Source: Leptolyngbyaceae cyanobacterium (GTDB lineage: Bacteria; Cyanobacteriota; Cyanobacteriia; Cyanobacteriales; Aerosakkonemataceae). Taken from it: a DNA stretch of 64,000 bases. Every line of letters begins with the position of its first letter. Position 1 is the stretch's first letter. The stretch lies in assembly GCA_036703985.1 (NCBI GenBank), contig DATNQN010000065.1, forward strand, positions 34,631 to 98,630, given 5' to 3'. The position numbers and the translations under genes were made by a program. Of this stretch, positions 27,935 to 37,432 are shown piece after piece. The notes under the pieces were generated by a model that had not been told where the DNA came from, made no database searches, and saw nothing but the letters and a program-made list of their open reading frames with translations.

Positions 27935-29434
27935 ATGAAAGAAGAACAGCGTCAACGGGCAATTAGCGCGTTTCAAGAATTTTTGACAACGCCAATGGAA
28001 AATTTGCTCGCACGAAATAGCAAAGCTAATGCAGAATCAGCCGCTTTAGCTTTGTTTCATTCTGTTGCCAGTTCGGTGCCGGCTTACCAAAATTTTTTAA
28101 CAGAAAACAACATTGATGCTGCCCAGATCCAAACTTACCAGGATTTCCAAAAGCTGCCCCCCATTACCAAAGAAAATTACTTGAAGCTTTATCCGTTAAC
28201 TCAATTGTGCCGCTACGGACAATTGGAAACTTGCGATACGATCGCAGTTTCATCTGGCTCAACGGGCAAACCTACTTTTTGGCCGCGTTTTTTGGCAGAT
28301 GAATTGCAAATTGCCACTCGATTCGAGCAAATATTTCACGATAGTTTTCACGCGGACACTCGTCGCACTTTAGCGGTAATTTGTTTCACTTTAGGAACTT
28401 GGGTAGGTGGCATATATACGACTAATTGCTGCCGCTATCTCGCCAGTAAAGGTTATCCCGTTACGGTAATCGCACCGGGTAACAATAAAGAAGAAATTTT
28501 TCGGGTAGTGCAAGAATTGGGCGAGGCGTTCGAGCAAGTTGTTTTGTTAGGATATCCACCATTTATTAAGGATGTCATCGATACGGGAATTTCCCGTGGA
28601 TTAGAGTGGCAAAAATATCGCGTAAAAATGGTTTTTGCAGGAGAAGTTTTTAGTGAAGAGTGGCGAAATTTGGTAGGCGAAAGAGTGGGAGCGTGTAACT
28701 TTTATTACGATTCGGCTTCTCTTTACGGAACGGCTGATGCTGGAGTTTTAGGAAATGAAACGCCGCTGAGTATTTGCATTCGTCGTTTTTTAGCGAATCA
28801 TCCAGAAGCGGCTAAAGAATTATTTGGGGAATCTCGACTTCCCACCCTGGTACAGTACGATCCTTGTCAGCGCTTTTTTGAAGTAATTGACAAGAATTTG
28901 CTATTTTCTGGCGATAATGGGATTCCTTTGGTACGTTATAACATTTTGGATACCGGGGGTATCGTTAGTTATGATGAAATGCTGAATTTTCTCAGGAAAT
29001 GGAATTTCGATCCCCTCGCAGAATTAGGGGAAAATAGAGGAATTCATCAGTTGCCTTTCGTTTATGTTTTCGGACGTTCTAATTTTACAGTTTCTTATTT
29101 TGGTGCCAATATTTATCCGGAAAACGTGACGGTAGGATTAGAACAACCTGGGATTAGAGAGTTGGTAACTGGTAAATTCGTGCTGCAAGTTAAAGAAGAT
29201 GACGATCGCAATAAGTTCTTGTCTGTAGTGGTGGAGTTAGCACCTGGGGTGGAAGGTGACGAGGAGAAGAAAAACGCGATCGCATCTTCTATTCTCTCTC
29301 AACTGCAAAGACTCAACAGCGAGTTTGCTAACTACGTTCCTTTGGAATATCAGATGCCGCAAGTTGCCTTAGCATTAACAGCAGACCCGGAGTATTTCCC
29401 GATCGGTGTTAAACATCGGTATACCAGAAAATAA
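27935..29434 (+). CDS. Adenylate-forming enzyme, phenylacetate-CoA ligase-like
   Basis: 499 residues from the ATG at 27935 (MKEEQRQRAIS); an in-frame TTG 30 bases upstream is less likely. The ATP-binding motif VSSGSTGKPTFWPR lies near residue 112, then YDSASLYGTADAGVLGNE and LVRYNILDTGGIV, as in PaaK-type CoA ligases. The C-terminal lid domain is present (FGRSNFTVSYFGANIYPENV). The substrate acid is unknown; many cyanobacterial members are annotated only as phenylacetate-CoA ligase family. It stands alone on the plus strand. Confidence 0.82.
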   Translation: MKEEQRQRAISAFQEFLTTPMENLLARNSKANAESAALALFHSVASSVPAYQNFLTENNIDAAQIQTYQDFQKLPPITKENYLKLYPLTQLCRYGQLETCDTIAVSSGSTGKPTFWPRFLADELQIATRFEQIFHDSFHADTRRTLAVICFTLGTWVGGIYTTNCCRYLASKGYPVTVIAPGNNKEEIFRVVQELGEAFEQVVLLGYPPFIKDVIDTGISRGLEWQKYRVKMVFAGEVFSEEWRNLVGERVGACNFYYDSASLYGTADAGVLGNETPLSICIRRFLANHPEAAKELFGESRLPTLVQYDPCQRFFEVIDKNLLFSGDNGIPLVRYNILDTGGIVSYDEMLNFLRKWNFDPLAELGENRGIHQLPFVYVFGRSNFTVSYFGANIYPENVTVGLEQPGIRELVTGKFVLQVKEDDDRNKFLSVVVELAPGVEGDEEKKNAIASSILSQLQRLNSEFANYVPLEYQMPQVALALTADPEYFPIGVKHRYTRK

Positions 29435-29607
29435 TATCGTTTACACAAATAATTAATCCAAATGGGTATAGGCGGGTTTAGCCAAAATCTTTGATGCAAA
29501 AGGAATACGATTAAAGTCAACACCCGCCCAGACCAAGCATCTTTAGCAAATATTTAGGTAATCGATATCATCTCGCCAGCAATCCAACTAAAAAAGGCAC
29601 ACCCCGA

Positions 29608-30669
29608 TTATGCAGATTTCAGGGATGCCATATCGATACAGAAGCGGTACTTCACATCAGACTTGAGCAGTCGCTCGTAAGCTTCGTTGACTTTCTGGAT
29701 CGGGATGACTTCGACATCGGCGGTGATGTTGTGCTGACCGCAAAAGTCCAGCATCTCCTGAGTTTCAGCGATGCCGCCGATGTTTGAACCGGAAAGACTG
29801 CGGCGGCCCATAATCAGGCTGAATGCCGAGATATCTAGGGGCTTCTCGGGTGCGCCGACAAGGGTGATATTGCCGTCGCGGGTAAGCAGGTTGAGATAAG
29901 CGTTGATGTCGTGCTTGGCGGATACGGTGTCGAGGATGAAGTCGAAACTGCCCGCGTGCTTCTGCATTTCTTCATTATTGCGGGAGACAACTACTTCATC
30001 GGCACCGAGGCGGAGCGCGTCTTCTTTCTTGTCGGGTGAAGTCGTGAAGACGACGACATGGGCTCCGAACGCACGGGCAAATTTCACGCCCATGTGACCC
30101 AATCCACCGAGGCCGACCACGCCAACTTTCTTGCCTTCGGTAACACCCCAGTGGCGCAGGGGCGAATAGGTCGTGATTCCAGCGCACAGGAGCGGTGCGA
30201 CTCCAGCGAGGTCGAGGTTGGACGGAACGCGCAGAACGAAGCGTTCATCGACGACGATGCTATCGGAGTAGCCACCGTAAGTAACCGGAGCGGTCTTGTG
30301 CTTGTCCGTGGAGTTGTAGGTAAGGGTTAAGTTCGGGCAGAACTGCTCAAAACCAGCTTTACACTGGGGACAGCTACCGTCAGAATCGACCATGCAGCCG
30401 ACTGCGGCGAGGTCTCCGGGCTTGTACTTGGTAACTGCCGAGCCGACTTTGGTGACGCGACCGACCATCTCGTGACCGGGGACGATCGGGTAAACAGTGG
30501 GCATGACGCTACTCCACTCGTTACGCACCGAATGAAGGTCGGAGTGGCAGATGCCGCAGAAGAGGATTTCGATCTGCACGTCGCGTTCGGTTAGGTCGCG
30601 CCGCGCGATCGTATCTGAAGCCAACGGCGATGTCGCACTAGCTGCGGAGTAAGCCTTCGCGTTATACAT
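29608..30669 (-). CDS. Zinc-dependent NAD(P) alcohol dehydrogenase, YahK/CAD-like
   Basis: 353 residues. Catalytic zinc motif FCGICHSDLHSV, GHEMVGRVTKVG, structural zinc cluster CPQCKAGFEQFC and nucleotide motif GLGGLGHMGVKFAR are intact, as in the cinnamyl-alcohol dehydrogenase branch (YahK, AdhA). These reduce a broad range of aldehydes with NADPH. The coding sequence is visibly more GC-rich than its neighbours (about 55 percent in a line counted, versus mid-40s nearby), which suggests transfer. It is divergent from an AraC-type gene, a common arrangement in which the regulator controls the dehydrogenase. Confidence 0.9.
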   Translation of the reverse strand: MYNAKAYSAASATSPLASDTIARRDLTERDVQIEILFCGICHSDLHSVRNEWSSVMPTVYPIVPGHEMVGRVTKVGSAVTKYKPGDLAAVGCMVDSDGSCPQCKAGFEQFCPNLTLTYNSTDKHKTAPVTYGGYSDSIVVDERFVLRVPSNLDLAGVAPLLCAGITTYSPLRHWGVTEGKKVGVVGLGGLGHMGVKFARAFGAHVVVFTTSPDKKEDALRLGADEVVVSRNNEEMQKHAGSFDFILDTVSAKHDINAYLNLLTRDGNITLVGAPEKPLDISAFSLIMGRRSLSGSNIGGIAETQEMLDFCGQHNITADVEVIPIQKVNEAYERLLKSDVKYRFCIDMASLKSA

Positions 30670-31002
30670 AGATTGATGCTCCTAGATATCAATTTTCTGA
30701 AATTTCTTCACTTGATGCCATCTAGATGGCTGTCCCAATCGTAGAAATTGAGCGCTGATTTCCTGCTCTATCAGTAGGGATGGATTTTTTTAAGAAGCAA
30801 GGTTAGCTTTAATGTCATTTCTGGTGGTCAGTCAGCGAGTTCCTTGCCCGATCGCAACGGTGTTTTCTTTTGGATAAAAATCCAGAATCCTTACCAGAAG
30901 CCAGAATCGTTTTTGATTGCTTAAGCTTCATTGTAGGAATCCTCAAGGACAAGCAATAGAACGATCGTCTAAGATTGTTGTACGATCCTGCAAAACTTAG
31001 AA
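30670..31002. promoter_or_regulatory. Divergent promoter region between alcohol dehydrogenase and AraC-type regulator
   Basis: 333 bases without a gene. It must carry the promoters of both divergent genes and probably AraC-type operator sites. A partly symmetrical ACGATCGTCTAAGATTG ... GTACGATC stretch lies at about 30961-30987, next to the regulator start; I cannot assign a binding site with certainty. Confidence 0.45.
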
Positions 31003-31974
31003 ATGAACGCTGCCAAAACGAGCGACAAATGCGCTATCGATGACCGACAGGCAAAACGCGAGGCACAGAGAGCGCAAGCCAACAGAGAAGAACTGACTGA
31101 GCGGATTGCCCGTGCGATCGATCGGGATGGCACGATCGAAACCCTGAAAGGATTGCACTTCAACCGCACTTCTTCCCCTTCAGAATGCGTTCATAGTGTC
31201 TCTGTTCCTGCCTTTTGCGCGATCGCTCAGGGCAGTAAAGAAGTGCTTCTGGGCAACGATCGCTATCAGTACGACCCGATGCACTATCTGCTGGCTACGG
31301 CTGAACTCCCCATTGTCAGCCAAATTTTGGAAGCTTCCAAGACGCAACCGTACCTCAGCCTTCGTCTGGATCTCGACCCCACCCTGGTGGGCTCAGTCAT
31401 GGTCGAGGCAGGATATCCCCCATCGCGCAGCCGTGCTGATGTGAAAGCGATCGATGTCAGTCCGTTGGATGCCAATTTGTTAGATGCCGTAGTGCGACTC
31501 GTCAGGCTTCTAGATTCCCCTGGGGAAGCTCATATTCTCGCACCATCGATTAAGCGGGAAATCATTTATCGACTAATGATGGGAGAGCAAGGGAATCGGC
31601 TTCGTCAAATTGCCGTTTTGGGTGGCTACACCCACCACATCGCCAGAGCGATCGATCGACTTCGCAAAGACTTTAACCAGCCACTACGGATTGAAAGCAT
31701 CGCACGAGAGCTTGGTATGAGCGTTTCAGGCTTTCACCATCACTTCAAATCTGTCACTGCCATGAGTCCCTTGCAGTTCCAGAAGCAACTGCGGCTCCAA
31801 GAAGCTCGCCGTCTGATGCTGGGGCAAAACCTGGACGCGACCAGTGCTGCTTACCGAGTGGGGTACGACGATGCCTCGCACTTTAACCGGGAGTACAAGC
31901 GGCTCTTCGGTGCGCCACCGATGCGCGATGTGGAGCGGCTGCGAGAAGCAGCTAAAGAGACTGCTAGTTCCTGA
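31003..31974 (+). CDS. AraC-family transcriptional regulator with AraC_N domain
   Basis: 323 residues. The N-terminal AraC_N-type cupin region (FCAIAQGSKEVLLGNDRY, YDPMHYLLATAELPIVSQI) is followed by two C-terminal helix-turn-helix units: LRIESIARELGMSVSGFHHHFKSVTAMSPLQFQK and DATSAAYRVGYDDASHFNREYKRLFGAPP. The length is usual for this group. It very likely controls the divergent alcohol dehydrogenase, as in many bacteria; the inducer is probably an aldehyde (inference). A 33-base palindrome lies 41 bases downstream of the stop. Confidence 0.9.
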   Translation: MNAAKTSDKCAIDDRQAKREAQRAQANREELTERIARAIDRDGTIETLKGLHFNRTSSPSECVHSVSVPAFCAIAQGSKEVLLGNDRYQYDPMHYLLATAELPIVSQILEASKTQPYLSLRLDLDPTLVGSVMVEAGYPPSRSRADVKAIDVSPLDANLLDAVVRLVRLLDSPGEAHILAPSIKREIIYRLMMGEQGNRLRQIAVLGGYTHHIARAIDRLRKDFNQPLRIESIARELGMSVSGFHHHFKSVTAMSPLQFQKQLRLQEARRLMLGQNLDATSAAYRVGYDDASHFNREYKRLFGAPPMRDVERLREAAKETASS

Positions 31975-32014
31975 CAGCGCTTGCCAAATGAATGAGGTAG
32001 ACATAACTGCTAAC

Positions 32015-32047
32015 AGAAACCCGGTTTCTTCAAGAAACCGGGTTTCT
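32015..32047. repeat. 33-base palindromic repeat element
   Basis: The left arm AGAAACCCGGTTTCTT (32015-32030) and right arm (32032-32047) are perfect inverted copies around a single C. Each arm is itself nearly palindromic, so cruciform or double-hairpin forms are possible. It may end the AraC transcript, but no T-run follows closely. Palindromes of this composition recur in cyanobacterial spacers. Confidence 0.75.
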
Positions 32048-32154
32048 ATTATCAATTCACTTTAACCGTGTTATTTATCTTTCCCCCTGCCCCCTGCCAA
32101 AATTAAAAGTGACAGCGTTTAAGTGAAGTGGTATATCCCGTACTTCCCTTCAAT

Positions 32155-33717
32155 TTATCCAAGATTGATTTGATTGATTTGATGCAAAGGAAGAATAACC
32201 GTAAACTTAGTTCCGATTCCCACTTGGCTTTCTACCTTTATCTCCCCACCGTGAACATCGACCGATTGCTTGACAATGGCTAATCCCAATCCCGTACCGG
32301 GAATTTTACCAACGTTTTTTGCTCTGTGGAACGTTGCAAATAATTTTTCTAAATCTTCTGGAGGAATCCCAATTCCTTGGTCTTTAACTTCCCAAATAGC
32401 TTGTCCGTTTTCACAACTTAGTTTTAACTCGATCGGATTACTTTGGGGCGAATACTTAATAGCATTAGAAAGTAAATTAACGAGGATAGTCTGAAGCAGT
32501 TTTCGATCCATTGAAGGTAGCTCGTTTGCTGCTTTTCCACTCACGGGTAATCCATGATAAACAAAATTAATTGTGGGGTGGCTACCCCCACTCATTTTAA
32601 CTTGCTCGATTAAATCATTGCAGAATTTTACCAAATCGATCGGGGAGGGATTAAACTCGATTTTTCCGGCTTCTGCTTTGCCAATCAGCAACACGTCATT
32701 TAATAATTTTCCCATTTCTTCAGTAGCAGAGCGAATATGGTATAAATATTCGCTTTTTTCCTGCTCTGTCAATTCCGCATTGTAATCTTGCAATAATTCA
32801 ACTGCTAGTAAAATTCGATTGAGCGGATTACCAAATTCATGAGATACCATCGAAACAAAGCGAGATTTTAATTCGTTTAGCTCCCTTTCTTTCGCTAGAG
32901 AGTGACGCATTTCTTCCTCCGCGCTTTTGCGATCGGTGATGTCCCGCCCCACATAAACAAATTCTTGAAATTCCTCTATATCGGTCTGAATAGCAGAACA
33001 AGAAAAACCTACAATAATCCGATTACCAGTTTTATTTTGACAAAGCAAGTCTATATTTTCAATTACTTCTTTAGTCGCTAATAAATATTGCTGATTTTCT
33101 TCTATTGAAAAGTTATTATCTATAATAATATCAGAAATATGTTGATTGATTAATTCTGCTTCTTCGTAACCAAATAAATTAATAGCAGCCGGATTGACTC
33201 TTTTTATTTTCCCTGATAAACTCGTTACTAATAAGGCATCGGCCATTGAGATGATAATTTTATCAATGTAATCTCTGGATGCAGCTAAAGCACTAGATAA
33301 AAGATTTGCTTCATTGACCCTTTGTACTAAAGTTTGTTCCAACACCATCCTTTCAGTGGTATCCTCGATCAAAATCAGCAATCTATTACGATTTTCTAAT
33401 TCTTCCCGATCGCTCAAACAATAGATATCAATATATAAAGGGGTAGATTGTCCTACCAAAGAACGGGCAATTCCTTTTAAATCAAAACTCTCATTCTTGC
33501 CGCTGAGAATATCGATCAGGGTATCTTCTACTCCGATCAGTTCCGGAAAACTGAGGCGGACATCTTTACCTAATCCTACTTCATCGGGACAATCGGCAAA
33601 TCTCGCGATTCCTTCTGAACTATCTAAAATAAAAAAGTTTTCATCCACAGCCAAATATTCCATATGGCGCGGACTCGAAGGTTTGTTAAAAATTCTGTCC
33701 AGAACCCAGTATTGCAT
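32155..33717 (-). CDS. PAS-domain sensor histidine kinase
   Basis: 520 residues. An N-terminal PAS-like region (YLAVDENFFILDSSEGIARF), a coiled linker, a second PAS domain (about 148-275: ADALLVTSLSGKIKRVNPAAINLFGY...), then HisKA with MVSHEFGNPLNRI (His near 293) and a HATPase with NLLSNAIKYSP, VKDQGIGIPPEDL and GTGLGLAIVK. The H-box has Gly where Arg is usual (HEFGNPL in place of HELRTPL), a known variant. No TM segment is seen. It is the last gene of a four-gene minus-strand operon, 31 bases after a small GTPase gene, and so probably signals together with that GTPase. Confidence 0.9.
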   Translation of the reverse strand: MQYWVLDRIFNKPSSPRHMEYLAVDENFFILDSSEGIARFADCPDEVGLGKDVRLSFPELIGVEDTLIDILSGKNESFDLKGIARSLVGQSTPLYIDIYCLSDREELENRNRLLILIEDTTERMVLEQTLVQRVNEANLLSSALAASRDYIDKIIISMADALLVTSLSGKIKRVNPAAINLFGYEEAELINQHISDIIIDNNFSIEENQQYLLATKEVIENIDLLCQNKTGNRIIVGFSCSAIQTDIEEFQEFVYVGRDITDRKSAEEEMRHSLAKERELNELKSRFVSMVSHEFGNPLNRILLAVELLQDYNAELTEQEKSEYLYHIRSATEEMGKLLNDVLLIGKAEAGKIEFNPSPIDLVKFCNDLIEQVKMSGGSHPTINFVYHGLPVSGKAANELPSMDRKLLQTILVNLLSNAIKYSPQSNPIELKLSCENGQAIWEVKDQGIGIPPEDLEKLFATFHRAKNVGKIPGTGLGLAIVKQSVDVHGGEIKVESQVGIGTKFTVILPLHQINQINLG

Positions 33718-33748
33718 AGTGGTGAGATTTTCAAATCATTTAATTGTG

Positions 33749-34279
33749 TTAATTAACTAATACTTGATAGGAGATTTTTTGGAATATTTCATCAACATCT
33801 TTACCTGTTTTGGCTGAGGTAGAATAAGTTGATACTACTCTCTCCTGTTCTTCAAATTGATAAAGGCTAACTAATTTGGCCATTTTTTCTTCTTCTAGCA
33901 TATCTGATTTATTCAAAGCGATGATAATATAGCCCTTGGGGTTAACAGAAAGAAATAAATTTATATGTTCGATTAAGCGATCGATCGTTTCCTGACGGGT
34001 AACATCAGCAACGATAATTGCACCGCTAGCCCCCTGCAAGTAAGAAGGTGCGATCGCCTTAAACTTAGTATGCCCTTCCAAGTCCCAGATCATTAGCTGT
34101 AGGCTTATTGTTTCCCCATCTTTCGGATTTTCCAACTCCACAGTTTTCCGAGAAATTTTCACTCCCACTGTAGAGAGATACTGATCGCTAAATTGCCGTT
34201 CGACAAAACGGCGAATTAAGCTGGTTTTTCCAACGCCAAAGTCACCGACGAGACAAATTTTTTTAGAAATAACAGGCAT
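33749..34279 (-). CDS. Small Ras/Rab-like GTPase
   Basis: 176 residues from the ATG at 34279, seven bases after the stop of the OmpA gene; a GTG at 34303 would overlap that gene. G1 is GDFGVGKTS, G3 is WDLEGHTKF, G4 is ALNKSD and G5 is TSAKTG. STVGVKISRKTVEL is the switch I/effector region. The G3 motif has His in place of the catalytic Gln (DxxGQ), which predicts slow intrinsic hydrolysis or need of an activating partner. Such bacterial GTPases act with roadblock-domain proteins (MglA-MglB type). The adjacent upstream gene has a roadblock-like segment. Confidence 0.88.
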   Translation of the reverse strand: MPVISKKICLVGDFGVGKTSLIRRFVERQFSDQYLSTVGVKISRKTVELENPKDGETISLQLMIWDLEGHTKFKAIAPSYLQGASGAIIVADVTRQETIDRLIEHINLFLSVNPKGYIIIALNKSDMLEEEKMAKLVSLYQFEEQERVVSTYSTSAKTGKDVDEIFQKISYQVLVN

Positions 34280-34286
34280 ATTAACT

Positions 34287-37200
34287 TTACTTAGGCTTAA
34301 CACCTAGAGAAACTGGCTGAAACTGTACACATCTACTTAACCACAGAGGTTGCCGAGAATCTAGCCCTAACGGTGGATTTGGTGTGGCTACCGCTTCCAA
34401 TCGCCTGGGATCTACGCCTTGCTGTATCAGAGCTTGTCGGGTTTTTTCAGCCCGTGCCAGAGCCAACTGCTGATTTTTGATATAATCGCCTGTCAGATCG
34501 CTATGCCCGATAATTCTGAGATTTGTTTCTGGATAACGATTTAAAAAAGTTTTGACCTGGGCAATTTCCTTTTTAGTTCCTGGTTTTAATTCGGCGGAAG
34601 CAGCATCGAAGTAGATGCGAACGGGAAGAGAGAGTTGTTGTAATTGGACGGTGTTGCTAACGGTTTTTACTCCCGGAATTTGTTGGAAAGCTTGGGTAAT
34701 TTTTCGGCTGTCGGCAACTTGCGTTACTTTTCCTTCTACGGTCACTTTCCCCCCTGCATAACTAGATGAAATAGTAACGCCGTTTGTTTGGTTGAGAATA
34801 GATGTTACTCTTTTCACTTCCGATGCTACCAATACGGGGTCGGGAGGTACTTCAACGGCGATTATTTTATTTTCTAACGGTTTGGTCGCCGCTACTTTTT
34901 GAGCGATTTGTTCTGCTCTTTGACGCAGATATTCATTAGGCAATTTTCCGGCTAATTCCACTTTACCTTGATTAACTTCCACAGCAAGACGATAAACGGC
35001 TAACTCTGGTGCTGATGCTAAAGCGAGGGCAGTTTCTTCTTCGATGCGGTTGTCCATTTCCCGATGATACTGATAATATCCCCAAGGGATCAGCGTTAAG
35101 CTTGCTAGCACTGAACCGACAATTAGTAAACCTGCGGGGATTGTTTTTTTCTTTTCTTTTTTGCGCTGAATATTGGTTAAATTTTCTAAAATTTGATTGA
35201 CGTTTTCTGGAATAACTGAAGGGTCTCCTTGATAGTTTTCGATCGCATCACCGCAGCATTCAACAATGCTGTAAAGAGATTGCTGTGTCCTGTAAATAAA
35301 CCATTGGGGAGTTTCTCCTTGGGTAACTGCTGCTAGGTAACAGTATCCTGCTACTTCCAGGATAATCTTAGAGTTGCCGTAGTCGATCGCGTCAATTTCC
35401 GAGACATCTCCAGATTGAGCAATACAATCATTTACAAAACTGCGAATAGCGGTTAACATTCCAGCTACCATTTCCGATTCTAATTTTTGCTTGCTGGCAT
35501 TTTGTGCTTCGGAAATGACTAAGCCAGAATGTTTGTGAATTAAAAAGACTGCCCGAATAGTAAAGGGAACTGCTTCTTTTAAAATCAGTTCGGCTTCGGA
35601 AACTCCTTGCATCCTAGCGCGGAGTTTCCGATTAAATCCTTCCATGCTTAAAGTCGTTTCGATTTTTTCATTGATAGTACGAACGACATCTGCCATGTAT
35701 TTGGAAATCGTACTGCCAATTACCGGATAAAGAGCATCTACCATCGCATCTCGTTCGATTTCGATTTGTGCTTTGATCGTTTTGCCCATTTCCGGTGCTA
35801 GTGCTTCGATCATGGCATCTCGGTCTAGCCTAACTTGTTCTCGAATCGCCGCTGCCATTTCCGGGCCAATTGCTTGGGCGATTTCTTGAGGAGAATTGCG
35901 GATTTGTTCGGAAATTGCTGGTGGTAACAAAGGCGCGATCGCCGCACTAATTGCATCTATATCTTCTTGGCGTTTGCTCTCAATTACTTCGTGAATAATT
36001 GGATAAAGCGCCTCTACCATTGCTTGTTTTTTCAGCCGGATTTGTTCTTTAATAGCAGCCGCTATATCGGGCGCGATCGCTTTGGCAAATTCCTCTGGAT
36101 TGTTGCGAACTTGCTCTGTAATTGCAATGGGTAAAGCGTTGGCGATCGCCTTACCCATTGCTTCTCTATTCTCCTGAGTTTTTCCTTTAATTAATTCATC
36201 TACGATCGGAATCATTGCTTCGGTAATTGATTCCTTTGATTCCGGCGATTCGGCTATTTTTTTGCTTAACAGTTCGGAAATTACTGGTAATAATAAATTG
36301 ATTAATTCGGTAGGATCGTTGATTTGAGTCTCAACCTTTTTGACTTTCTGCTCGACATTAGTAATGAGACTTTCAAATTCGCCTAATTCTGGCCCGATCA
36401 ACAAGCTTTGCAAACGTTTGTAGGCGTCGTATAATTCCTCGACATTTTCTTCTTGAACTTCTGATTTAGTCTGTTGGTGATGATTTTTTTCTACTATGGC
36501 ATCTTCTAATTTAGAAATTTCGATTACCTGGTTTTCCAGTTCATCTAATCGATCTAATTTAGTTAAATCGCGATCTATTTCTACTAAATTTTCAATCAAT
36601 GGCAAGGTTAAATCAGACCCATTTTCTACAGGGGTTTCTGCTTGGCGATCGTCAATTGCCAGTTTTTGTTCTGGTGCTTCCTCGCTTTTAGAAACATTAG
36701 TATCTGTTAAATTTGTGGAAAGTAAAGCAAAAAGTGCTTTCAGCGGATCTTCTGATACCGATCCCAAACTTGTATGTTCTACTGCCGAATTTTCCTGGCG
36801 TTGCTCGTGCAAATTAGAAGTTTCTAAAGCCGTATTTAATAAGCTGCTTTTACCATTGGCATTTTCTATTTCTTCTTGCCGCCTATAGCCATTACCTTGC
36901 AAATGCCAATCTTCATCTATATTATCGATCGAATTTGATATTGATTCTGCTAATTCCACTGAAAAGTTAAAATTTTCAGTAGAATTTTTATCTTTGGTTG
37001 CTGCTGAGGAATTTAACGGATTTTCTGATAAATTTTCGACTTCTTCTTTTGCCTGCGAAGCAGAGTTATGGGAATTTTCCCAGCCTTCAATTAATTCAGA
37101 ATCTATTACTGCTGGATGATTAATAGTATCTTCTTGTTTATATGGCGCTAACTCCGGCTGCGGTTTTTGTTTCCGCTTGAGGATGTTTAGTTCGTACAAT

Positions 37201-37319
37201 AAATTTACTAAAGCATCTAGTTCGGGTAATGTTTCTGATGCCTGTTCTTTTTCATCCGATTCATATATTAAAGCGTCCAGCCGTTCGCGATCGGCTGGAT
37301 TTTTTTTCGCTGAATTCAT
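34287..37319 (-). CDS. Large envelope protein: helical repeats, roadblock-like region, TM, BON and OmpA domains
   Basis: 1010 residues. Residues 1-300 are acidic and low in complexity. Residues about 330-570 hold tandem amphipathic repeats (AI.P.IAAAI.EQ.RL...AM.EAL.P). Residues about 580-700 (FTIRAVFLIHKHSGLVIS, FVNDCI, KIILEVAGYCYLAAVT) look like a roadblock/LC7-type module. A TM helix is near 722-742, two BON-like domains follow, and an OmpA domain (YFDAASAELKPGTKKEI, LRIIGHSDLTGDYIKNQQLALARA) ends the protein. So a cytoplasmic GTPase-facing part is tied through the membrane to a peptidoglycan-binding part. It sits directly upstream of the small GTPase gene. The role (polarity, motility or envelope sensing) is inferred. 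Confidence 0.82.
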   Translation of the reverse strand: MNSAKKNPADRERLDALIYESDEKEQASETLPELDALVNLLYELNILKRKQKPQPELAPYKQEDTINHPAVIDSELIEGWENSHNSASQAKEEVENLSENPLNSSAATKDKNSTENFNFSVELAESISNSIDNIDEDWHLQGNGYRRQEEIENANGKSSLLNTALETSNLHEQRQENSAVEHTSLGSVSEDPLKALFALLSTNLTDTNVSKSEEAPEQKLAIDDRQAETPVENGSDLTLPLIENLVEIDRDLTKLDRLDELENQVIEISKLEDAIVEKNHHQQTKSEVQEENVEELYDAYKRLQSLLIGPELGEFESLITNVEQKVKKVETQINDPTELINLLLPVISELLSKKIAESPESKESITEAMIPIVDELIKGKTQENREAMGKAIANALPIAITEQVRNNPEEFAKAIAPDIAAAIKEQIRLKKQAMVEALYPIIHEVIESKRQEDIDAISAAIAPLLPPAISEQIRNSPQEIAQAIGPEMAAAIREQVRLDRDAMIEALAPEMGKTIKAQIEIERDAMVDALYPVIGSTISKYMADVVRTINEKIETTLSMEGFNRKLRARMQGVSEAELILKEAVPFTIRAVFLIHKHSGLVISEAQNASKQKLESEMVAGMLTAIRSFVNDCIAQSGDVSEIDAIDYGNSKIILEVAGYCYLAAVTQGETPQWFIYRTQQSLYSIVECCGDAIENYQGDPSVIPENVNQILENLTNIQRKKEKKKTIPAGLLIVGSVLASLTLIPWGYYQYHREMDNRIEEETALALASAPELAVYRLAVEVNQGKVELAGKLPNEYLRQRAEQIAQKVAATKPLENKIIAVEVPPDPVLVASEVKRVTSILNQTNGVTISSSYAGGKVTVEGKVTQVADSRKITQAFQQIPGVKTVSNTVQLQQLSLPVRIYFDAASAELKPGTKKEIAQVKTFLNRYPETNLRIIGHSDLTGDYIKNQQLALARAEKTRQALIQQGVDPRRLEAVATPNPPLGLDSRQPLWLSRCVQFQPVSLGVKPK

Positions 37320-37432
37320 ATGCTATCCCTGACAGTTTTCGTCAACTATACATATGTTTGAAAGTACTGAAAACCGAGCGAAGGAATAATGATTTAAAAC
37401 CGCTCGGCTTTCTGATGGCTTAGGTTAACCTA

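Noticed and set aside
30058..30330. 90-codon plus-strand frame inside the alcohol dehydrogenase gene
   Set aside because: Shadow frame created by high GC content opposite a clear zinc-dehydrogenase gene.
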